A DNA stretch of 64,000 bases from Mesohalobacter halotolerans (GTDB lineage Bacteria; Bacteroidota; Bacteroidia; Flavobacteriales; Flavobacteriaceae): NCBI RefSeq assembly GCF_006120725.1, contig NZ_SWMU01000001.1, positions 496,001 to 560,000 of the forward strand, given 5' to 3'. The position numbers were made by a program, and so were the translations under genes. Within the stretch, counting starts at the first letter, position 1, and the number at the start of each line of letters is the position of its first letter. Below, in pieces: positions 8,432-17,378 of the stretch. The notes beneath the pieces were generated by a model. It saw only the letters and a program-made list of their open reading frames with translations, searched no databases and was not told the DNA's origin.

Positions 8432-9502
8432 TTATTTCTCTTCCTCAATCTCTCTTATCAAATACACAAAGACCGGAAAGTGATCGCTATAGCCTCCAGA
8501 AAATCCGCCGCCGGAAAAGCTTCTAAACGGATAACCTTTCCATCGGCCTCTGGGATTTTGTAAAAACGTGGGCGCAAAAATACCAGACTTAAAATAACGG
8601 AACTCCGAGTAATCTTCACTGTTCAACAAGGGTTCAGTAAAGAAGATCTGGTCAAAAATATCCCAGCTCCCGCGATACGCTATGGTTCCACCGCCTTTTT
8701 TGCGAATTTCTTCATAAGGATTGTAAAACTCTTTTAAACCGACCTCGTCTTTGTCAAATTTTGCACCAATCACTTCAGCAACACTTTTATTGTATGGTCC
8801 GTCATTAAAATCGCCCATGACCATAATTTTGGCATAAGGATCAAGGACTTGTAAGGAGTCTATAGCTTTTTTAGCCACTTTTGCTGCTGCAACACGCCCG
8901 GGTTCTGAACGCTTTTGACCACCACTTCTCGATGGCCAGTGATTGACAATAAAATGGAAGTCTTCACCTCTCAATTTCCCTGAAACAACGAGGACATCTC
9001 TTGTTTCATTACGGTCAGACTTGTCATTGTTTTTATAAATCAAGACCTCATGTGCTATAGAATTTGTAGGAATAAATTGTGACTTTTGATACAGTAGCCC
9101 TGTGTCAATACTCCTCTCGTCTGGCGATTCGTGATGTACTATTCCATAATTATAGGGCCTTAACCTTGAGTGGTTGACTAAATCGAGAAGGACATCGTCA
9201 TTTTCGACCTCGCATACGCCAACAATAGCAGGAGGCATTCCCGTAAAATCAGTTCCAATTTTTGAAATCACTTTAGCCATATTGGCAATCTTCTTCTTGT
9301 AAACTTTAGGCCTCACGGCGGAGTCCATTTCCATTATGGGTGAGCGTTCATCCAATTTATTAGGGTCATTTTCAACGTCAAATAAATTTTCTAAGTTGTA
9401 AAACGCTACAGTCTCAACTCTGTACTTTTGGTCTTGAGACCAAGTCAAGAAACTAGTCAAGAAAAGGATTAGTACTAAAAAGGAAGGGATGTTTCTAAGC
9501 AT
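8432..9502 (-). CDS. secreted endonuclease/exonuclease/phosphatase protein
   Basis: A DNase I-like (EEP) metal-dependent phosphoesterase. I start it at the ATG at 9502-9500, because the product then begins with a clean signal peptide (residues 1 to about 21, ending TWSQ). The longer frame from 9637 would place 45 odd residues before it and cover the divergent promoters. Seen motifs: a glutamate in AFYNLENLFD, NHWPSRSGG, GDFNDGP (catalytic Asp and Asn) and the C-terminal SDHFPV with the general-base histidine. About 356 residues. It is divergent from a TonB receptor/DUF5689 pair only 122 bp away. This arrangement suggests cleavage of a phosphoester substrate, perhaps nucleic acid or nucleotide, at the cell surface before import; the substrate is unknown. 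Confidence 0.9.
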   Translation of the reverse strand: MLRNIPSFLVLILFLTSFLTWSQDQKYRVETVAFYNLENLFDVENDPNKLDERSPIMEMDSAVRPKVYKKKIANMAKVISKIGTDFTGMPPAIVGVCEVENDDVLLDLVNHSRLRPYNYGIVHHESPDERSIDTGLLYQKSQFIPTNSIAHEVLIYKNNDKSDRNETRDVLVVSGKLRGEDFHFIVNHWPSRSGGQKRSEPGRVAAAKVAKKAIDSLQVLDPYAKIMVMGDFNDGPYNKSVAEVIGAKFDKDEVGLKEFYNPYEEIRKKGGGTIAYRGSWDIFDQIFFTEPLLNSEDYSEFRYFKSGIFAPTFLQNPRGRWKGYPFRSFSGGGFSGGYSDHFPVFVYLIREIEEEK

Positions 9503-9534
9503 GTAAATATTATTTAATTGTAAATTTTTCGGTT

Positions 9535-9542
9535 CAAAAATA
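9535..9542 (-). promoter_or_regulatory. -7 promoter box (TATTTTTG) for the EEP gene
   Basis: Exact TAnnTTTG match on the minus strand, 32 bp before the EEP start codon chosen here. It is one of two back-to-back boxes in the 122-bp divergent region, which supports the shorter start. Confidence 0.5.
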
Positions 9543-9562
9543 GTCAATAAATAAATATTAAA

Positions 9563-9570
9563 TACATTTG
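9563..9570 (+). promoter_or_regulatory. -7 promoter box (TACATTTG) for the TonB receptor
   Basis: Exact TAnnTTTG match on the plus strand, about 54 bp before the receptor start at 9625. It overlaps an upstream ATG that would extend the reading frame, so that longer start is unlikely. Confidence 0.5.
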
Positions 9571-9624
9571 CAGCAAAATCATAATATTTTCTTAAAGAGA
9601 TTGGTCCCATATAACATATCCAAA

Positions 9625-12495
9625 ATGAACAAATCAATTTTTCTTCCCTTATTTCTGTTTTTTTCAGGTCTAGTTTTTAGCCAGCAAACACTTGTAACTG
9701 GAGTTATTGTTCAAGATGCTGATGAGCAACCTATTCCAGATGTAGAAATAAGTATAGAAGGTACAGTACTTAGTGTAAAAACTAATAACAAAGGTGTATT
9801 TAACTTAAAAGGTGATGAATTACCGCTTGGAGAGCAAGTCCTATTAGTTGATAAAGAAGGATTTGTTTCTAAACGCTATCCTATTATTATCAACGAAGGT
9901 GAAACCCTAGATTTAGGCACTTTATATTTAAAAGTCGATATCAGTGAAGAAACTGAACAAATTGGTGTTATCAGTTTATCGGACAATGAACTGGCGGGAG
10001 ATGACAATGTTTTGTTTAATGTTTCCGGTCTATTACAATCTACAAGAGATGTGTTTTTAAGAGCAGCTGCCTACGACTTCAGTGCAACCTTCTTCAATCC
10101 ACGTGGGTATGACAATGCTAGAGGTAAGGTCTTGATTAATGGTATGGAAATGAATAAATTTTCAACCGGAAGACCGCAATGGACGCAATGGGGCGGTTTA
10201 AATGATATCCAAAGAAACAGAACCTTGAGTATGAATACCCATGCCAATGAATTCCAATTTGGAGATTTGGCGGGAACGACCAATATTGACATGAGAGCTT
10301 CTGGTCAACGTAAAGGCGGTCGAGTATCTTATGCAACATCAAACCGCTCTTATCGAGGACGAGTTATGGGAAGTTATAATTCTGGAATCTTATCCGGTGG
10401 TTGGTCTTATTCAGTGTTAATGTCCAGACGTTTTGGAGACGAAGGCTTTCAAGATGCGACTTTATACGATGCCAACTCTTTTTCAGCTTCTGTAGAAAAA
10501 CAATTTAACGATAAACACAGCTTAAATTTTACCGGGTTTTACACGCCTAACCGAAGAGGCTTATCCAATGCCATTACTCAGGAAGTTGAAGACTTAAAAG
10601 GTCGACGCTATAATCCGGAATGGGGCTACCAAAACGGTGAAAAACGAAACGTAAGAATCAGAACCATAGAACAACCTGTGTTTATGTTAAACCACTATTG
10701 GGATATCAATGAAGATATTTCTTTAAATACTAATGTGGGTTACCAATTTGGGACAATAGGAACGACACGTGTCGATAATGGAGGAACTCGAAAAGTTGAA
10801 ACTTCAGATGGACAAGTGGCCTACTTAGGTGGCGCAAGAAACCCAACGCCGATCTATTACCAAAATTTACCTAGCTATTATTTGAGGTTTCCGAATCCAA
10901 GTACGACAGATTATGCCAACGCTTATTTAGCACAGCAGGAATTTATAAATGATGGTCAATTTGATTGGAATGCCGTATACACCGCAAACCAAAATGCTCT
11001 ACAAACAGGTGGAAATTCAATTTATATTTTAAAAGAAGATGTCGAAGATGAAAATATGATATCCTTTAACTCTATTTTAAACGCAAAATTAAAAGACAAC
11101 ATCACCTTGAATGCAAGCCTAGATTATAGAAATAGTAAAATAGAAAATTATGCACAGGTCAATGACTTACTTGGTGGACAACAGTTCTTAGATGTCGATT
11201 TCTTTGCAGATGAAGATGCTCAAGCTGCAGGAGTAGACCCTTTTGCACTAGCACAATCTGATGTAAGAAACCCCGATAGACTTGTTGTAGAAGGTGATCG
11301 CTATGAGTACAATTTTGAATATGATGTACAAGAATACAACGCCTTTGCACAAGCTCAATTTCAATATTCTTGGGTAGATTTTTATGCAGGTGCAAATTTT
11401 GGTCAAACTACTTATCAGCGCACAGGTTTATATGAAAACGGTTATTATCTCGGAGATTTATCTTTTGGTAAAGGTGAAAAACTAGAATTTGATAATATTG
11501 CGGCAAAAGCAGGAGCAGTGTTTAAAGTTGAAGGTGGTCATTATATTGATGCTAATGTAGCTTATATGGAACAAGCACCAACTTTAAGAAATTCTTATGT
11601 CAATCCGAGAATTAATCATTTAATTGTCGACAACCTCAAAGAAGTGGTTTCCTCCCATGCTGACTTAGGCTATGTCTACCGCTCACCAATAATACAAGCA
11701 AGATTAACTGGCTTTTACACAAAAGTTGAAGATGAAACCAATGTTGGGTTTTATTTTAGCCAGGATGATGCTACAAGTAACTTTTTGCAAGAAACCATGA
11801 ACGGTATTGATAGAGTTCATTTGGGGGCAGAGTTTGGGATTGAAGCCCAAGTGACGCCAACCATTAAACTTAAGGCGGCGGGAACCTGGGGACAACACAC
11901 CTATGACAGCAACCCCAACCTAGAATTGTATAGTCAACAATTGTTTGCGCAATTTGATCCGGAAGTGAATACTAACACAGACCCTTTAACATTTGGTGAT
12001 GGCACAGCCGCCCTTAAAGACTATAAAGTAGAAGGTGGTCCACAGCAAGCCTATCAATTTGGGTTTGAATACCGTGACCCAAATTTCTGGAATATTGGTA
12101 TTACAGCAAACCATTTTTCTCATGCATATGTGAGCCCTAGTGCAATACAACGTTCACAAGGATTTGCTAATGATAGTGATGGTTTGCCTGTCAATAATTT
12201 TGACCCAGATATAGCAAAAGAACTTTTAGAACAAGAAGATTTTGGAAGTTATATGCTCTTTAATGCCATTGGTGGTAAGTCTTGGAAAGTTGGGGATTAT
12301 TACATCGGTTTCTTTGCCGTGATCAACAATATTTTTGGTGAAGACTATATTACAGGTGGTTTTGAGCAGGGTAGAATTGGAAGTTATCAAGGGCTATTAG
12401 AAGAAAGTAATAGGCCAGGTGGTCCGCTTTTTGGCAATCGATACTTTTTTGGAAGAGGAACGACTTATTACTTAAATTTTTACGTAAGATTTTAA
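9625..12495 (+). CDS. TonB-dependent outer-membrane receptor
   Basis: Outer-membrane importer energised by TonB/ExbBD. I use the ATG at 9625, which gives a signal peptide (about residues 1-20, ending VFSQQ); an in-frame ATG at 9568 would put 19 extra residues before it. The mature part begins with a CarboxypepD_reg-like beta-sandwich (about 22-105; 'GVIVQDADEQPIPDVEISIEG' type pattern), then a plug (about 115-230) and a large beta-barrel ending in the aromatic residue of YVRF. About 956 residues, normal for the class. The DUF5689 lipoprotein follows after 34 bp and takes the place a SusD partner would have in a SusC/D system, but it is not SusD-like. The substrate is unknown; the neighbouring EEP phosphoesterase points to a phosphorus-containing compound (inference). 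Confidence 0.93.
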   Translation: MNKSIFLPLFLFFSGLVFSQQTLVTGVIVQDADEQPIPDVEISIEGTVLSVKTNNKGVFNLKGDELPLGEQVLLVDKEGFVSKRYPIIINEGETLDLGTLYLKVDISEETEQIGVISLSDNELAGDDNVLFNVSGLLQSTRDVFLRAAAYDFSATFFNPRGYDNARGKVLINGMEMNKFSTGRPQWTQWGGLNDIQRNRTLSMNTHANEFQFGDLAGTTNIDMRASGQRKGGRVSYATSNRSYRGRVMGSYNSGILSGGWSYSVLMSRRFGDEGFQDATLYDANSFSASVEKQFNDKHSLNFTGFYTPNRRGLSNAITQEVEDLKGRRYNPEWGYQNGEKRNVRIRTIEQPVFMLNHYWDINEDISLNTNVGYQFGTIGTTRVDNGGTRKVETSDGQVAYLGGARNPTPIYYQNLPSYYLRFPNPSTTDYANAYLAQQEFINDGQFDWNAVYTANQNALQTGGNSIYILKEDVEDENMISFNSILNAKLKDNITLNASLDYRNSKIENYAQVNDLLGGQQFLDVDFFADEDAQAAGVDPFALAQSDVRNPDRLVVEGDRYEYNFEYDVQEYNAFAQAQFQYSWVDFYAGANFGQTTYQRTGLYENGYYLGDLSFGKGEKLEFDNIAAKAGAVFKVEGGHYIDANVAYMEQAPTLRNSYVNPRINHLIVDNLKEVVSSHADLGYVYRSPIIQARLTGFYTKVEDETNVGFYFSQDDATSNFLQETMNGIDRVHLGAEFGIEAQVTPTIKLKAAGTWGQHTYDSNPNLELYSQQLFAQFDPEVNTNTDPLTFGDGTAALKDYKVEGGPQQAYQFGFEYRDPNFWNIGITANHFSHAYVSPSAIQRSQGFANDSDGLPVNNFDPDIAKELLEQEDFGSYMLFNAIGGKSWKVGDYYIGFFAVINNIFGEDYITGGFEQGRIGSYQGLLEESNRPGGPLFGNRYFFGRGTTYYLNFYVRF

Positions 12496-12529
12496 TAAAA
12501 AACTATAAAACATTTTTAATTTTTAGACG

Positions 12530-13909
12530 ATGAAAACAATTCAATTTAAATTCACATTTTTATTCATTTTAGCCCTCGGGCTTAGTTTTACTTCTTGTGT
12601 AGAAGATGATGATTTTGATATCCCAGATATCTCCATCACTGAACCAGAAATTGATGGTGATATAGTAAGCATAAATGCTATTCAAGGGATTATAGAACAA
12701 AATGATGGTGAAAACTTTACGATACAAGATAGTATTTACGTTGAAGGCTACGTCATTTCTTCTGACGAGGGAGGAAATTTCTTTGAAGAATTGATTATAC
12801 AGGATAAACCAGAAAACCCAACCGCAGGTATTCGGATTTCGGTGAATGCTAACCCTTTGTTTACGAAATATAACTTTGGAAGAAAGGTTTATGTAAAAAT
12901 GGAAGGTTTAACCGTTGGAATCACTAATGGCGTATATGCAATTGGAACAGTTGATGGTAACCGAATTGGACAAATACAAGAAAGCCAAGCCGATGATGTG
13001 ATCTTAAGAACGTCTGAAACTGCTGAAATCGTGCCATTACCAGTTTCTATTTCTGATTTTTCTAATGAATTAGAAAATCTGTATATCCAATTAAATAATG
13101 TACAGTTCCCTAGAAGTAGCGTTTTAGTTGAAGAGCCATTAACCTTTGCTGCAGAACCAACAGACGAATTTGACGGTGAGCGCGTTTTAGAGAGCTGTGA
13201 CTCCGGAAACACAACCATAGTAAGTACAAGTACTTTTGCAGACTTTAAAACATTATTCTTACCAGCTCAAGCAGGAAGTATGACAGGTGTTTTATCTAGA
13301 GATTTTTTCGATGATTTTTATGTTTTTCTTATAAACTCTCCAGAAGATATTAACTTTGACTTAGAGCGTTGCGATCCAGATTTGTTGTTTTGTGATGGTC
13401 CTAGTGGCGGTAGCAATACAATTTTTGAAGAAGATTTTGAAGTTGGTAACATCAATGATTTAACAGGTTGGACCAATGTTAATGTCACAGGTGGTAATTT
13501 AGATTATATCATCGGTTCTTTCAGCGGTGACTCTTATGCACAAATTTCAGGCTTTAATTCCGGTGAAACAGATTCGGAGGCTTGGTTAGTGACACCTCAA
13601 ATAGACCTGTCAACTTCAATTGAAGAAGACTTGAGTTTAGAAATTCAAACCAATTTTGATAATGGTGAAATTTTGACCATTTTTATCACTGATAATTTTA
13701 CTGGAGACCCCACAACAACAGAATGGACACAACTTGACCTTGAAGTCCCAATTGGCCCTGGAAGTGGATTTGGGAGCTTTGAGCCTGTTGGACCGACAAA
13801 TATTAGTTGTGCCGGTGAAAACGTATGGATTGGGTTCCGATACATCAGTACAGATCCTGATGCCACAACACGTTATCATATTGATGATTTGACAATTACT
13901 GGAAACTAA
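12530..13909 (+). CDS. DUF5689 surface lipoprotein
   Basis: A 459-residue lipoprotein: a signal peptide followed by a lipobox (LSFTSC, Cys at about 24) and a very acidic stretch directly after the cysteine (EDDDFD), a feature linked in Bacteroidetes with export to the outer face of the outer membrane. Residues about 45-280 match the DUF5689 pattern (an OB-like module with 'YVEGYVISSDEGGNFFEELIIQD'-type strands, including YVEGYVIS). The C-terminal part (about 300-459) is a jelly-roll 'choice-of-anchor' type module, ending YHIDDLTITGN. It probably works with the TonB receptor 34 bp upstream. The function of DUF5689 is not established; ligand capture is an inference. A strong terminator follows. 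Confidence 0.88.
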   Translation: MKTIQFKFTFLFILALGLSFTSCVEDDDFDIPDISITEPEIDGDIVSINAIQGIIEQNDGENFTIQDSIYVEGYVISSDEGGNFFEELIIQDKPENPTAGIRISVNANPLFTKYNFGRKVYVKMEGLTVGITNGVYAIGTVDGNRIGQIQESQADDVILRTSETAEIVPLPVSISDFSNELENLYIQLNNVQFPRSSVLVEEPLTFAAEPTDEFDGERVLESCDSGNTTIVSTSTFADFKTLFLPAQAGSMTGVLSRDFFDDFYVFLINSPEDINFDLERCDPDLLFCDGPSGGSNTIFEEDFEVGNINDLTGWTNVNVTGGNLDYIIGSFSGDSYAQISGFNSGETDSEAWLVTPQIDLSTSIEEDLSLEIQTNFDNGEILTIFITDNFTGDPTTTEWTQLDLEVPIGPGSGFGSFEPVGPTNISCAGENVWIGFRYISTDPDATTRYHIDDLTITGN

Positions 13910-13934
13910 GAAAAACCTAAATTTTAATAATTTT

Positions 13935-13972
13935 AAAACCTGTCAGTTTTCTCAAACTTGGCAGGTTTTTTT
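13935..13972 (+). terminator. Rho-independent terminator after DUF5689 gene
   Basis: The arms AACCTGTCA and TGGCAGGTT pair over nine positions with one G-U pair, enclosing a loop of about 12 bases, and are followed by a run of seven T. It begins about 26 bp after the DUF5689 stop and would end the receptor operon. Confidence 0.85.
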
Positions 13973-13977
13973 ATATC

Positions 13978-13985
13978 TATTTTTG
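13978..13985 (+). promoter_or_regulatory. -7 promoter box (TATTTTTG)
   Basis: Exact TAnnTTTG match directly after the preceding terminator and 12 bp before the aldo/keto reductase start codon, so the leader would be only a few bases. Confidence 0.45.
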
Positions 13986-13997
13986 TATTTTTAAAAG

Positions 13998-14861
13998 ATG
14001 GAAATACAATTTTCAAGAATCATTCAAGGCTGTATGACTTGGGGTGTTTGGGGCAAAAACTTCAATACCTCTGAGATGGCAAAGCGTATTTCAGAAAATG
14101 TTGACTTGGGGGTCACTTCATTTGATCATGCTGATATTTATGGCAATTACACCACCGAAGAAGCTTTTGGTCATGCATTATCACAAAGCCAAATCAGTAG
14201 AGAAAAAATTCAGCTTATTTCTAAATGTGGAATTCAACTTGTGAATGAAAATCGACAGTCTTTTGTAAAACACTATAACTATCAAACCAATTACATTATT
14301 AGACAAGCTGAACAGTCACTAAAAAATTTAAAAACTGATTATTTAGATTTGTTTTTACTACATCGCCCGAGTCCCTTAATGCAATCTGATGAAATTTTAG
14401 AAGCAGTATCTCAACTCCAAAAACAGGGTAAAATTAAAGCCTTTGGAGTGTCTAATTTTACACCACAGCAAATAGATTTTTTAACTCCGTCAATTGATAT
14501 TTCAGCCAATCAAATTCAATGTTCACTTACACATTATCAACCTATTGAAGATGACACACTGTTTTATCATCAACAACACAATATTACGACTATGGCGTGG
14601 TCACCTTTGGGTGAGAGTTTAAAACTCGGTGAGAATTCTGTGTTAAAGCAAAATCTCAATAAGCTTTCAAAACAATATAATTGCTCAGTTTCTCAATTGG
14701 TTTTGGCTTGGCTACTCCATCATCCCGCTCAGATTTATCCCGTTATTGGCACTACCGACTCACAAAGGGTTAAAACAGCTTTTGAAAGCCTTAACATTAG
14801 GTTAAAGCATCAAGATTGGTTTAAGCTATATCAGGCTTCAAGAGGTCATGAAGTGGATTAA
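13998..14861 (+). CDS. aldo/keto reductase, YdhF-like
   Basis: NADPH-dependent oxidoreductase of the aldo/keto reductase superfamily, 287 residues, cytoplasmic. The TIM-barrel landmarks are present: FDHADIYG with the catalytic Asp and Tyr, the catalytic lysine in ISKCGI, YLDLFLLHRP with the active-site histidine, FGVSNF, and a C-terminal PVIGTTDSQRVKTA cofactor-binding segment. The N-terminal GCMTWG and overall pattern place it near Escherichia coli YdhF. The physiological substrate is unknown. It stands between a strong terminator and the glycine-zipper gene, which follows after 40 bp and may be co-transcribed. Confidence 0.92.
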   Translation: MEIQFSRIIQGCMTWGVWGKNFNTSEMAKRISENVDLGVTSFDHADIYGNYTTEEAFGHALSQSQISREKIQLISKCGIQLVNENRQSFVKHYNYQTNYIIRQAEQSLKNLKTDYLDLFLLHRPSPLMQSDEILEAVSQLQKQGKIKAFGVSNFTPQQIDFLTPSIDISANQIQCSLTHYQPIEDDTLFYHQQHNITTMAWSPLGESLKLGENSVLKQNLNKLSKQYNCSVSQLVLAWLLHHPAQIYPVIGTTDSQRVKTAFESLNIRLKHQDWFKLYQASRGHEVD

Positions 14862-14901
14862 TTTTTTTATAAACAAGTGAAAGTAATAAAAAACTTATTT
14901 G

Positions 14902-15360
14902 ATGAAACTGGAATCATTGCAGAAAAGATCAAAAACTGAGGATCACCCAAAAGCTTTAAAGCAGTTTCAAAAATTTGAAAAACTTTTAGATAGTTTATCT
15001 CAAAAAGAACTTCCTAAATCTGTTTTAGATGATATCAACCAACAAGTTGACAGTCTAAATCTTAGTCAAGTAGACACTAAAACTTATCACAAAGACCTCA
15101 GGAAATCTTATAATGATATTTTAAAACTATTAAAGAAAGAATTAAAAATAGTGCCTAAACACTATTACCGTAATATGTGGCTAGCTGTTGGGATGTCAAG
15201 TTTTGGTTTACCTATTGGGGTGGGCTTTGGTTTAGCTTTTGATAATATGGCGTTTTTAGCCATAGGCTTACCGATTGGGATGAGTATAGGCATGGCTTTT
15301 GGTTCAGGAATGGATAACAAAGCCAAAGAAGAAGGAAAGCAGCTTGATATTGAAATTTAA
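14902..15360 (+). CDS. hypothetical glycine-zipper membrane protein
   Basis: I do not recognise the family. The ATG at 14902 is preferred to a TTG three bases before it. The 152-residue product has a charged, helical N-terminal region (about residues 1-85), followed by two short hydrophobic segments with repeated glycine spacing: GLPIGVGFGLAF and GLPIGMSIGMAFGSGMD. These near-identical stretches look like a duplicated glycine-zipper hairpin, which can pack tightly in a membrane. The tail is short and charged. There is no signal peptide. It lies 40 bp after the aldo/keto reductase and converges on the isoaspartyl peptidase gene, leaving 24 bp. Confidence 0.7.
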   Translation: MKLESLQKRSKTEDHPKALKQFQKFEKLLDSLSQKELPKSVLDDINQQVDSLNLSQVDTKTYHKDLRKSYNDILKLLKKELKIVPKHYYRNMWLAVGMSSFGLPIGVGFGLAFDNMAFLAIGLPIGMSIGMAFGSGMDNKAKEEGKQLDIEI

Positions 15361-15384
15361 CGCCTATAACTCAAAACAAGCTAA

Positions 15385-16413
15385 TTATTTGAAGATTTTA
15401 ATTTGTTTTTGACCTTTTGGGTCAATAGAGGCTCTAAACATACCCGAGGTATTGAAAACCATAGAAATATTGCCATCTTTATCTAAAGCAATAATACCGC
15501 CATCTCCTCCTAGATTTTTCAACTTTTTCATCACAACTTCTTCAGCGGCTTGTTGTAGGCTTTTATTTTGATATTCCATCTGTGCAGAAATATCGTGAGC
15601 CACAGCCAATCTAATAAAGTATTCACCATGACCTGTTGAAGACACACCACAAGTAGCGTTGTTGGCATAGGTACCGGCACCTATAATCGGCGAATCTCCA
15701 ATGCGATTCCAGCACTTGTTGGTCATTCCGCCGGTAGAAGTTCCAGCAGCGATATTGCCATTTTGATCTAAAGCGACACAGCCAACTGTGCCAAATTTTT
15801 CATCTTCCCAGTTGAGCAAAGCGGTTTTGTTTTGAGCACGTTTTAAAGCTTCTAATCGATCGGGTACTGCAAAATAAGCTGAATCGACAAGCGTGATGCC
15901 GCGTTCTTTAGCAAAAACTTGAGCGCCAGCTCCTGAAAGCATGACGTGCTTGGAGTTTTCCATCACCTCATAAGCCAGGTTGATAGGGTTTTTAACATTG
16001 GTAACCCCAGCGACAGCTCCGGCATTCAGCGTTTTACCATCCATGATAGAGGCATCGAGTTCGTTATAGCCTTCGTGGTTAAATACCGCACCTTTACCCG
16101 AATTGAACAACGGCGAATCTTCGAGAATATTAATAGTTCGCTGCACAGCTTCTATGGCTGTGCCGCCTTTATTTAAAATGTCATGACCTTTAGAAACAGC
16201 TTCGTCTAATTTAGCTTTATAGGCATTTTGCTTTTCCTCGTTCATATTGCTTTGTGCCATATAACCAGCACCGCCATGAATAACGATGGCGATGGGGTTC
16301 TCTTTTTTAATCTTTTCTGGGTTGTTGTTTTCTGTTTTGGAGGCTTGAGGTTGGTTTTGACAGGCCAAAAAGAAAAAACCAAGAATGGTATATAAAATAA
16401 ATGTTTTATTCAT
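15385..16413 (-). CDS. isoaspartyl peptidase/L-asparaginase (Ntn hydrolase), lipoprotein
   Basis: A type 2 asparaginase-like N-terminal nucleophile hydrolase that removes isoaspartyl residues from peptides and hydrolyses asparagine. The 342-residue precursor has the autocleavage site before Thr210 (FGTVGCVALD), the substrate-binding GTSTGGMTNK and GAGTYAN segments, and the usual IHGGAG near the N-terminus of the alpha chain. The first 18 residues form a lipoprotein signal with Cys18 (FFFLAC), so the enzyme is probably anchored in the cell envelope, as in other flavobacteria. Alone on the minus strand; the CvpA gene is divergent. Confidence 0.93.
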   Translation of the reverse strand: MNKTFILYTILGFFFLACQNQPQASKTENNNPEKIKKENPIAIVIHGGAGYMAQSNMNEEKQNAYKAKLDEAVSKGHDILNKGGTAIEAVQRTINILEDSPLFNSGKGAVFNHEGYNELDASIMDGKTLNAGAVAGVTNVKNPINLAYEVMENSKHVMLSGAGAQVFAKERGITLVDSAYFAVPDRLEALKRAQNKTALLNWEDEKFGTVGCVALDQNGNIAAGTSTGGMTNKCWNRIGDSPIIGAGTYANNATCGVSSTGHGEYFIRLAVAHDISAQMEYQNKSLQQAAEEVVMKKLKNLGGDGGIIALDKDGNISMVFNTSGMFRASIDPKGQKQIKIFK

Positions 16414-16495
16414 GAATTTTTTTTATAAAGGTTTAGTTACTAAACTATGGTTTAAAGATAGGATATTTTGAATAAATCTTCTCTATATTTACGCC

Positions 16496-17026
16496 ATGAA
16501 TCTGATAGATATCATTATTGGCGTCATTCTTATCCTTGGCTTTTACAAAGGCTTTAAAAAAGGTTTTGTATTAGAACTTACCGCTTTATTGGGTCTGATT
16601 CTCGGTATTACTGGTGCATTTTACTTATCTAAAGCGCATGGCCTTTACATCGGACAATGGCTAGACTGGGATGACGAATATTTGAGAATTACGACTTTTT
16701 TATTGAGTTTTATAGTCATTGTTATCATAGTTTCTCTCATTGGAAAACTCATCACTAAACTTATTGATTTTGTGGCTTTGAGTTTTATCAATAAACTGCT
16801 TGGTGGTCTATTTGGCTTGTTAAAGTTTGGTTTGCTCTTAAGTATTTTATTGTTACTCTTTAATGTGATTAATGAACAAGTTGAAATGGTGTCTGAAGAG
16901 ACTTTAAATGAATCAATAAGCTATCCCATACTCAATCAATTTACAGATATTATTTGGCCTAAATTAGTCGAGATGAGCCAGGAGCAAAAAGAAATGTTGG
17001 ATAAGCTGCCTAACATATCTGAGTAA
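16496..17026 (+). CDS. CvpA family membrane protein
   Basis: A 176-residue inner-membrane protein with four hydrophobic segments (about 5-23, 27-46, 60-83 and 100-123). The N-terminal pattern NLIDIIIGVILILGFYKGFKKG is typical of CvpA, a family first noted for colicin V production and now linked to envelope maintenance; the molecular function is unclear. It ends in a soluble tail of about 50 residues. A near-consensus box TATATTTA lies just before the start. Transcribed alone. Confidence 0.85.
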   Translation: MNLIDIIIGVILILGFYKGFKKGFVLELTALLGLILGITGAFYLSKAHGLYIGQWLDWDDEYLRITTFLLSFIVIVIIVSLIGKLITKLIDFVALSFINKLLGGLFGLLKFGLLLSILLLLFNVINEQVEMVSEETLNESISYPILNQFTDIIWPKLVEMSQEQKEMLDKLPNISE

Positions 17027-17378
17027 AATTTTATAACTCGTCATTATAAGATTTCCTTATTAACTCGGCTTTAGAATTAATTTCTAAGGTCTTGTTTTTT
17101 GATGGGGCTTTTTATATTATCAGTAGAGATAAGTGCTGAGATGCTTAACACTTCCAGAAAAAATGGATTAACAAAATAAAGTAGATATTATATTTTAATC
17201 CATAGCGATACCACCAAGACAATTATTATAATAATCGCAAATGGAAAAATTGTGTCAAAACTATATTATCGGAATTAACTAGTACTATTCCATTCACGTA
17301 TTATAATAAGATGGTAAATAATTTTTAAAAATCAGCAATTATATATTTTTATAAATATTTTTAGCAAAATTACTGATT
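17027..17378. other. 352-bp gap between the CvpA and GapN genes
   Basis: Very A+T-rich. I see no reading frame of substance, no strong hairpin and no RNA gene. A near-consensus box TATTTTTA lies close to its right end and could serve the downstream gene. Confidence 0.4.

Noticed and set aside
12889-13218. 109-codon minus-strand frame
   Set aside because: Antisense shadow of the DUF5689 gene.
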